Under the pieces are notes generated by a model that searched no databases, was not told where the DNA came from, and saw only the letters and a program-made list of their open reading frames with translations. This document shows positions 14,727 through 19,771 of a stretch of DNA of 19,771 nt, in pieces; position 1 is the stretch's first letter; the number at the start of each line of letters is the position of its first letter. Position numbers and translations under genes: made by a program. This DNA comes from an uncultured Verrucomicrobiales bacterium (GTDB lineage Bacteria; Verrucomicrobiota; Verrucomicrobiia; Verrucomicrobiales; Akkermansiaceae), in NCBI GenBank assembly GCA_937969125.1, contig CALBVA010000307.1, positions 1 through 19,771 on the forward strand, given 5' to 3'.

Positions 14727-16913
14727 ATGAGTATTTCAGCGACTGCGAGACGCACTCCGTCCGAGGCTCTCCGACAGGTCTTTGGCTTTGATCAATTCCG
14801 CCCGCATCAGCAGGGTCTCGTTGATGGCTTGCTCGCAGGTCAGGATGTCTTTGGCGTCATGCCCACCGGCGGGGGAAAGAGCCTCTGCTACCAGCTTCCG
14901 GCCGTCGTGATGTCTGGTTGTGCCGTCGTCGTCAGCCCACTCATTGCGCTCATGAAAGATCAGGTCGATGCCGCCCGCGCAAACGGCATCCGTGCGGCTT
15001 GCGTGAACAGCGCCGCTTCACAGGAAGAGCGCGTGGAAGCGGCGCGCGCTTACCGGGCGGGCGAGCTCGATCTCCTCTATGTCGCTCCCGAGCGGCTTTG
15101 TCTCAATGGCTTTCTCGATAAACTGCGGAACTGCCCCACCAAGCAGCCCGCCTTTTTCGCGATCGATGAAGCTCACTGTCTTTCCGAATGGGGGCACGAT
15201 TTCCGCCCGGACTACCTCTTCCTCTCCACCCTTAAGAATGAGTTCCCCCAAGTTCCCGTCGCAGCCTTTACCGCGACCGCCACCCATCAGGTGGCGGAGG
15301 ATATTGAGAAACGACTCAACCTCAAAAAAGCGGTCAAAGTCCGCGCCTCCTTTGATCGAAAAAACCTCCATTACCAAGTCCGCGCGAAAAAGGACTGGGA
15401 GCGCCAGCTCGTCGAATTTATCAAAGCGCGCCCAGATCAGTGCGGTATTGTCTATCGTACCAGCCGGAAGTCCGTCGAAGCCACCGCTGCCCTCCTTCGT
15501 GCGAACGGCGTCGATGCGCAGGCCTATCACGCCGGGATGGACAATGACGATCGCTCCCGGGTGCAAGAGGGCTTCCTTCGTGATGACTGCCGCGTCATCG
15601 TGGCGACGGTGGCCTTCGGCATGGGCATCGATAAACCGGATGTCCGCTATGTTGTCCACGGCGACCTCCCAAAAAATCTCGAATCCTACTACCAGGAAAC
15701 CGGCCGCGCTGGTCGCGATGGTGAACCTTCCCAATGCCTCCTCCTTTATTCTCCCGCAGACGCCTTCAAGATCGTGCGCTTTTTCGATGAAATCGAGGAT
15801 GAGAGAGAGCGCGAACGAAATCGTGCCCTTCTTCGTTCAATGGAAGAATTCGCCTCCGTTCCGACCTGTCGGCGGGCCGCCCTGCTGGGATACTTCGGCG
15901 AGAAAGTTGCGGAAGAAAACTGCGGTGCTTGTGACTTCTGCGACGGACATTTCGAATTTGTCGATGCCACCCGCGACGCCCGTATCGTCCTCTCGGCCAT
16001 CGCACGGACTGGCGAGCGCTTTGGCGCGGTCCACCTCTGCGACATCGTCATCGGTGCGAATACCAAGAAGATCCGCGAGTGCGGTCACGACCAGCTAAAG
16101 ACCTACGGCGCGGGAAAAGACCAAGCAAAGAACCACTGGCGTAGTATTCTTGATGCCCTCATCAGCGGTGGGATTGTCCAGATCCCGACGGGCGACTACG
16201 CCGTGCCCAAGCTCACCCCGCAGGCTTGGAAAATCCTAAAAGGTGAGGAGAAATTCTCCCAACATCGCGACCAACGAATCGAGCCAGAGAAAAAAGCATC
16301 CCGCTCCGCCGGGGAGGAAGACTTTCCCTTCCACCAAGGCCTCTTCGAGCATCTCCGCCAAGTCCGCAAGAAGCTCGCCGATGCCCGGAGCGTTCCGCCT
16401 TTCGTGGTTGCCGGGGACCGCACCCTTCGTCAGATGGCAGCGCTTATGCCGCTTACCGATTCCGCGATGCTGAAGATCCACGGGATGGGGCAGAAGAAGT
16501 ATGATGAATTCGGCGAGGACTTCCTTTTGGAAATCGGCCTCTATCTCAAGAAGTATCCCGAAATCGCGAGCGAGCGCCTTGCCGCTCTTCCGAATCAGGG
16601 TGAGCTGAAGCGCGAAGTCAGCGGGACCTATTTACAAACTCTCGAGCTTCTCCGGAAAAACATCACCCTCGCGCAAATCGCCAAGCAGCGTGGAATGGCG
16701 CAAGGGACCATCGAGACCCACGTCGCTAAGCTCATCGAAGTCGGAATGGTCACCGATCACCGGAAGTTTGTCTCCGAGGAAAACGAGATCAAGATCCGTG
16801 AACTCATCGAGAACAAAGGCCCGGAGTCGCTCGGTGCCATATTCAAAGCCGCCGGTGAAAAAATCCCTTACGGCGAAATCCGCATCGTCCTCGCATGCAT
16901 GGCTGCGGAGTAA
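14727..16913 (+). CDS. recQ: ATP-dependent DNA helicase RecQ
   Basis: RecQ unwinds DNA 3'-to-5' in recombination and replication-fork repair. The 728-residue product has motif 0 (FGFDQFRPHQQ, 19-29), Walker A (MPTGGGKS, 45-52), the DEAH box (147-150) followed by CLSEWGHDFRPDY, the TATA motif (AAFTATAT), and motif VI (ETGRAGRDG, 324-332). The zinc site is C381, C399, C402, C405, with a winged-helix (RQC-like) region after it. An HRDC domain covers about 535-612 and a C-terminal helix-turn-helix about 632-725 (LRKNITLAQIAKQRGMAQGTIETHVAKL), as in the longer bacterial RecQ proteins. Start chosen at ATG 14727 because the promoter overlaps the upstream ATG at 14685. Divergent from the solenoid gene; its last 46 bases overlap the end of an opposite-strand frame. 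Confidence 0.96.
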   Translation: MSISATARRTPSEALRQVFGFDQFRPHQQGLVDGLLAGQDVFGVMPTGGGKSLCYQLPAVVMSGCAVVVSPLIALMKDQVDAARANGIRAACVNSAASQEERVEAARAYRAGELDLLYVAPERLCLNGFLDKLRNCPTKQPAFFAIDEAHCLSEWGHDFRPDYLFLSTLKNEFPQVPVAAFTATATHQVAEDIEKRLNLKKAVKVRASFDRKNLHYQVRAKKDWERQLVEFIKARPDQCGIVYRTSRKSVEATAALLRANGVDAQAYHAGMDNDDRSRVQEGFLRDDCRVIVATVAFGMGIDKPDVRYVVHGDLPKNLESYYQETGRAGRDGEPSQCLLLYSPADAFKIVRFFDEIEDERERERNRALLRSMEEFASVPTCRRAALLGYFGEKVAEENCGACDFCDGHFEFVDATRDARIVLSAIARTGERFGAVHLCDIVIGANTKKIRECGHDQLKTYGAGKDQAKNHWRSILDALISGGIVQIPTGDYAVPKLTPQAWKILKGEEKFSQHRDQRIEPEKKASRSAGEEDFPFHQGLFEHLRQVRKKLADARSVPPFVVAGDRTLRQMAALMPLTDSAMLKIHGMGQKKYDEFGEDFLLEIGLYLKKYPEIASERLAALPNQGELKREVSGTYLQTLELLRKNITLAQIAKQRGMAQGTIETHVAKLIEVGMVTDHRKFVSEENEIKIRELIENKGPESLGAIFKAAGEKIPYGEIRIVLACMAAE

Positions 16914-17656
16914 AAGCAGCGCAGCCAAAAAAAAGCGCGGGTCAACCGCGCCTTCGATGAATGATCGTTTAGGAAATCTTCCAGTTGGGATTTAAAGTCC
17001 TCTCGGCTGGAGCGTTCACAGAGCCGCTCCTCGTAGTTTTTCCAGCTTCGCCAATGGAGCGAGCGATGAACTAAAGCAGTGTGGGATCCTTCGAAGAGGA
17101 TCTTCTGGATCTCCTCGATCCGAGCCTCCAGATCCCGATCATACAGCGGGAGGTGCGTCACGATGTGGGGCTGCATCTGGCTGTGGATGAGCTTTGGGTA
17201 TCGGAATCTCACCCGGTGCCTGCAGTCGTATTTCATGAGGGCCTGCCGATTGATGAAGCGATCGCTCAGGTCGTAGCGGGTGGAGGAGACGTAGCGCAAT
17301 GAGGTCTGTGAGATCCCTTTTTTCAAAAGGCGAACAAGGTGAGGACGCACCAGAAAATGCTCGGTTGGAGCCTTTGCTTTCCGCCGATGGCTCTTCCAAT
17401 AGCGCCCAGTAAAGATCCCTTTTCGGCAGTGCTGGTAGTTTTGGAAATATTCCAAGGCTTCCTCCATCTCTTGAGCGTCCGATCTCCGAAGTGCCTCTTC
17501 CGTGAGCACAAAGAATCTCTCGAATCCTCGTTGAAAAGGTTCGTCCAGTTTTACCTTGGGAGTGTTTTGCTGTCGTTCTATGAGGTCCTGGAGCTCCCGA
17601 TAGAGTGAGCGAATCCATTTCTCATTTTTGATCTGCTGATCGCTATTCATCGTCAT
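16868..17656 (-). CDS. Unrecognised basic protein encoded directly after rtcB
   Basis: A 262-residue frame, rich in Arg, Lys, His and Tyr, with no signal peptide or membrane span. An N-terminal helical part (KWIRSLYRELQDLIERQQ; FFVLTEEALRRSDAQEMEEALEYF) is followed by a basic region (YWKSHRRKAKAPTEHFLVRPHL; YDCRHRVRFRYPKLIHSQ). Then comes a helix with SLHWRSWKNYEERL (199-212). The charge suggests nucleic-acid binding, but I recognise no family. ATG at 17656 or 17650 overlaps the rtcB stop by 14 or 8 bases, so translation is probably coupled to the ligase. The C-terminus is odd: residues 236-244 are encoded by an intrinsic terminator hairpin and its T-run. The frame then runs antisense into recQ to a TAA at 16868, so the original stop has probably been lost or the frame shifted there. 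The conserved part likely ends near residue 235. Confidence 0.7.
   Translation of the reverse strand: MTMNSDQQIKNEKWIRSLYRELQDLIERQQNTPKVKLDEPFQRGFERFFVLTEEALRRSDAQEMEEALEYFQNYQHCRKGIFTGRYWKSHRRKAKAPTEHFLVRPHLVRLLKKGISQTSLRYVSSTRYDLSDRFINRQALMKYDCRHRVRFRYPKLIHSQMQPHIVTHLPLYDRDLEARIEEIQKILFEGSHTALVHRSLHWRSWKNYEERLCERSSREDFKSQLEDFLNDHSSKARLTRAFFWLRCFYSAAMHARTMRISP
16927..16951 (-). terminator. Intrinsic terminator of the HNH-rtcB cluster
   Basis: On the minus strand GCGCGG (16951-16946) pairs with CCGCGC (16940-16935) around a 5-base loop and runs into eight T residues (16934-16927). It works for minus-strand transcripts only; the plus strand has no T-run after the stem. It lies 13 bases past the recQ stop and inside the last frame of the minus-strand cluster. 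Confidence 0.85.
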
Positions 17657-19160
17657 CGTAGGGGTGAATGAGTTTCTGCTTTGTCCGCCGCCGTTCTTTG
17701 CGATGCCCGATCTGGCGGATTTGTTTCGGAGTCAGCTCTTCCTCGTCGCGTCGTTTTCCGGCCCCGGCCATGAGGCAACCGAGGGGCTGGATTTCTGCGA
17801 CGATGGTGGCGAGGTCGAAGTCCTTGATCTGTTTTTTAATCCCCTTCGCGTCCTTGTAGGCCACCGGGGTTTCGCTGATATCCGGTCGGCCATTGAACCA
17901 CCGTGCATCGATGTTTCTGGTTTGATGGGCGATGACATGCGCCTTCTGATCCGCGCCTGGGAATTGCCGTTTCAAGGCGGTGCGGGAGAGGTTCCGCCCG
18001 GCCCCGTGGGGTGCGAAGGAGAGGTGGTCTTCATTATCCCGACCCAGGACGAGCAGAATGGGCTCCGCCATATTGAGCGGGATTAGTCCGGGAAGCGGGC
18101 GGCCTTGCTCATCCTTCCACGCAGGCGTGGCACCCTTACCATGGTAGAAAAGATCGCCGCGTTTCCAGACGAAGTTGTGCTCGTTGCCAAGTTGCTCCAC
18201 TGCCGTCGAGCCGATGCGGTCTAGAAATCGCGCGTGGATGCTCTCGTGATTGGCGCGGGTCCAGCGGGCGACATACTGCAGCGCCTCCCAATACTCCCGG
18301 CCTTCGGGTGAGTCGGCATCCAGCCAGGCCGCGGCGTCCGGAATACGGTTTCCGACTTTCGCGGTGTGCTTTAGAGCCGCGCCCTGGCCTCGTTTGTAGA
18401 GGTGGGATCCCAGACTGCGCGATCCATGATGGGTGACGAGGGCGCGAAGCTTTCCACGGAAGTTCTTGAAGAAATTATGGCCGGTCGCCTGGAAGTCAGC
18501 TGCGATTTCATCGGTGATTTCAATCTCACCGATAAAGGCGAAGTGATTGCCATCGCCCTGATCAGCAATGTGGATTTCGGCTCGGTCGCGAAGGCCCTTC
18601 AGGAATTTATTTTCCCACACATCTTCATCGAGCACGGGGTGGGGGACGAGGTCGTCGTGATGCCTCCCGCCCGGACCGAAGCGGGTGGACTTGGTCAGGG
18701 CATCCAGCTCATTCGCGACCTCTGAGCGGGCTTCGTAAAAGGTCGCATAGAGAGAGCAGCAGATATCGGCAGAGTGGGCCGAGGGAATGATGGCTTTCTC
18801 CACCGCGATGGCTCCGCCCACTGGGATGGTGGCCGGGGCGGGGCTGGTGGGGCAGGCATCCGGCATGAGGGTGCCGCGCTGGATGATGGGTACTTTTAAG
18901 AGCTCCGCCATCCGGTCGCGGACCTTGGAGAGATTGGATTTCTCTTCCTTGGTGTCGGCACGAATGGCCTCGGCACAAGGAGCGGGCTGCTCACGTAGGC
19001 GGAGCTTTGGCGTGCCGGTGCCGAATTCACGGCGCAGCAGTTTCAGGAGGTATTTTTGACCAGTGATACCACGGAGGCGGAGCTCGGCGATTCGTTCCAG
19101 CATGGGATCGAGCTGAGGTCCTTCCGGGTAGCCGGCTTTAATGAGGTCTTTCGCAGTCAT
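17643..19160 (-). CDS. rtcB: RtcB-family RNA ligase, divergent form
   Basis: RtcB joins RNA 2',3'-cyclic phosphate or 3'-phosphate ends to 5'-OH ends using GTP and Mn2+. The 505-residue product keeps the metal and guanylylation set: D132 and C135 in SADICCSL, H206 in GDGNHF, H244 in HHGSRSLG, H328 in GNEHNF, and the GMP-accepting histidine H385 in APHGAGRNLSR. Odd points: the MPDxH element is altered (TLMPDACPTS), and the usual C-terminal VKG with its active-site lysine is replaced by PLGCLMAG (459-466). A 40-residue basic tail follows (KRRDEEELTPKQIRQIGHRK and more). The first 45 residues (AKDLIKAGYPEGPQLDPML and on) resemble the C-terminal segment of CCA-adding enzymes. It overlaps the HNH stop by ATGA and the next gene by up to 14 bases. 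No archease gene is adjacent. Confidence 0.92.
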   Translation of the reverse strand: MTAKDLIKAGYPEGPQLDPMLERIAELRLRGITGQKYLLKLLRREFGTGTPKLRLREQPAPCAEAIRADTKEEKSNLSKVRDRMAELLKVPIIQRGTLMPDACPTSPAPATIPVGGAIAVEKAIIPSAHSADICCSLYATFYEARSEVANELDALTKSTRFGPGGRHHDDLVPHPVLDEDVWENKFLKGLRDRAEIHIADQGDGNHFAFIGEIEITDEIAADFQATGHNFFKNFRGKLRALVTHHGSRSLGSHLYKRGQGAALKHTAKVGNRIPDAAAWLDADSPEGREYWEALQYVARWTRANHESIHARFLDRIGSTAVEQLGNEHNFVWKRGDLFYHGKGATPAWKDEQGRPLPGLIPLNMAEPILLVLGRDNEDHLSFAPHGAGRNLSRTALKRQFPGADQKAHVIAHQTRNIDARWFNGRPDISETPVAYKDAKGIKKQIKDFDLATIVAEIQPLGCLMAGAGKRRDEEELTPKQIRQIGHRKERRRTKQKLIHPYDDDE

Positions 19161-19762
19161 GAGGCGAGTGAGTTTGTCGATAAGGTGACTTCCGGCAGGA
19201 AGATCCGCCAGTCGTCAATATTGTATTTATTTTGGATGAAGTCGGTGACCGGCCTCCGGGGAGGAATGGCCGGTGGGGTGAGCAGGGTGAGGCCTGCTTC
19301 CTCGGGAGTGCGGTCAGCCTTTCGGGTGTTGATTTTCCGGTCGGAGAGCACGCAGTTTTCCCAGGTAGTGGGACCGCCGCGCGAGGCGGGGATGACGTGG
19401 TCGATATTGGCTTCGGCCAGGGTTAGGGCGCGACCGGTGTATTGGCAACGACCGCCATCGCGCTCCCACAGCCCGCGAAGTCCAAATTTCAGACGACGAC
19501 GAGGGAGGCGATCGTAGGAGGATAGGACAACCACGGTTGGGATGCGGACGCGACCCCGAATGGTGCCCAGCGATTGATCGCCCTTGCGAACAGGGAGCGA
19601 TTGCCAATCTTCCCAGGCCACAGGAATCATCCAATCCGGCCCGTAGATGTTCAGGGCGGTGACGCGATCATTGGTCATCGCGCCGAAGACATCGACCGGC
19701 GAGGCCGAGGCGATGGCCTGCCAATTACGATTGAGGACGAGAATGGTGGGGCGGTGGAGCAT
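19157..19762 (-). CDS. HNH endonuclease with a CxxT-type site
   Basis: The 201-residue product starts MLHRPTILVLNRNWQAIASAS, the usual N-terminal strand of a common bacterial HNH family, with a barrel-like part in between (GTIRGRVRIPTVVVLSSYDRLPRR). The HNH core is LWERDGGRCQYTG, then ANIDHVIPASRGG with the DH pair (D121, H122), then TTWENCVLSDRKINTRKADRTPEEAGL (two stretches, N136 and N145 as likely core residues). In most relatives two CxxC pairs bind a structural zinc; here the first is C106-Q-Y-T and the second is V-L-S-D-R-K-I-N with no cysteine pair, so the zinc is probably absent. Its stop overlaps the rtcB start (ATGA). Only 9 bases upstream are visible, so the promoter and any earlier start are outside the window. 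Substrate unknown. Confidence 0.88.
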   Translation of the reverse strand: MLHRPTILVLNRNWQAIASASPVDVFGAMTNDRVTALNIYGPDWMIPVAWEDWQSLPVRKGDQSLGTIRGRVRIPTVVVLSSYDRLPRRRLKFGLRGLWERDGGRCQYTGRALTLAEANIDHVIPASRGGPTTWENCVLSDRKINTRKADRTPEEAGLTLLTPPAIPPRRPVTDFIQNKYNIDDWRIFLPEVTLSTNSLAS

Positions 19763-19771
19763 GAGTCTTTG

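Noticed and set aside
14720..14733. A LexA-like site at the recQ start: TGTTC, four bases, then GAGTA.
   Set aside because: I recall a TGTTC-N4-GAACA type motif for this phylum; only 8 of 10 positions match and the second half is poor, too weak to call without a genome-wide model.
15079..16098. A 339-codon plus-strand frame overlapping recQ in another phase.
   Set aside because: Serine, proline and arginine-rich out-of-frame translation; recQ covers it completely with all helicase motifs.

Overview
The window looks like the chromosome of a member of Verrucomicrobiota, probably a Verrucomicrobiaceae-like lineage. That is an inference from three things. The secreted protein carries repeated tryptophan-rich WxWTAP modules. 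A membrane-anchored alpha-solenoid is built from about 18 copies of a 'DPxxAxxW' repeat. Nearly every gene lacks a Shine-Dalgarno sequence. Most of the window is ordinary core genome with a few lineage-specific genes between, and I see no insertion sequence, prophage, tRNA, rRNA or CRISPR array.

Layout, left to right. (1) 1-3755, plus strand: the end of the F1Fo ATP synthase operon (3' part of atpA, then atpG, atpD, atpC), closed by a strong intrinsic terminator. The spacers on both sides of atpG hold short tandem repeats with a 7-base period. (2) 3793-7372: a divergent pair, a lipoprotein with a pseudopilin-like globular domain (minus) and a 950-residue secreted beta-repeat protein (plus). 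(3) 7382-8839: a minus-strand purN reduced by an in-frame internal deletion to 71 codons, head to head with an intact trpB. (4) 8932-9174: a small single-span membrane protein (minus). (5) 9296-12283: the conserved rpmH-rnpA-yidD-yidC cluster behind a recognisable promoter. It makes ribosomal protein L34, the protein part of RNase P, and two membrane-protein insertion factors. (6) 12352-16913: a divergent pair, the alpha-solenoid protein (minus) and RecQ helicase (plus), sharing a 155-base control region with two promoter-like signals and two palindromes. (7) 16868-19762, minus: a tightly overlapping cluster running HNH nuclease, RtcB-type RNA ligase, then an unrecognised basic protein. Its last frame reads through an intrinsic terminator into the antisense of recQ.

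The most interesting parts are the HNH-RtcB-unknown cluster, a candidate nucleic-acid cleavage and repair unit in which the RtcB is itself divergent; the purN deletion remnant; and the heptamer-period repeats in the atp spacers. All functional assignments rest on motif recognition by eye; no database search was possible.
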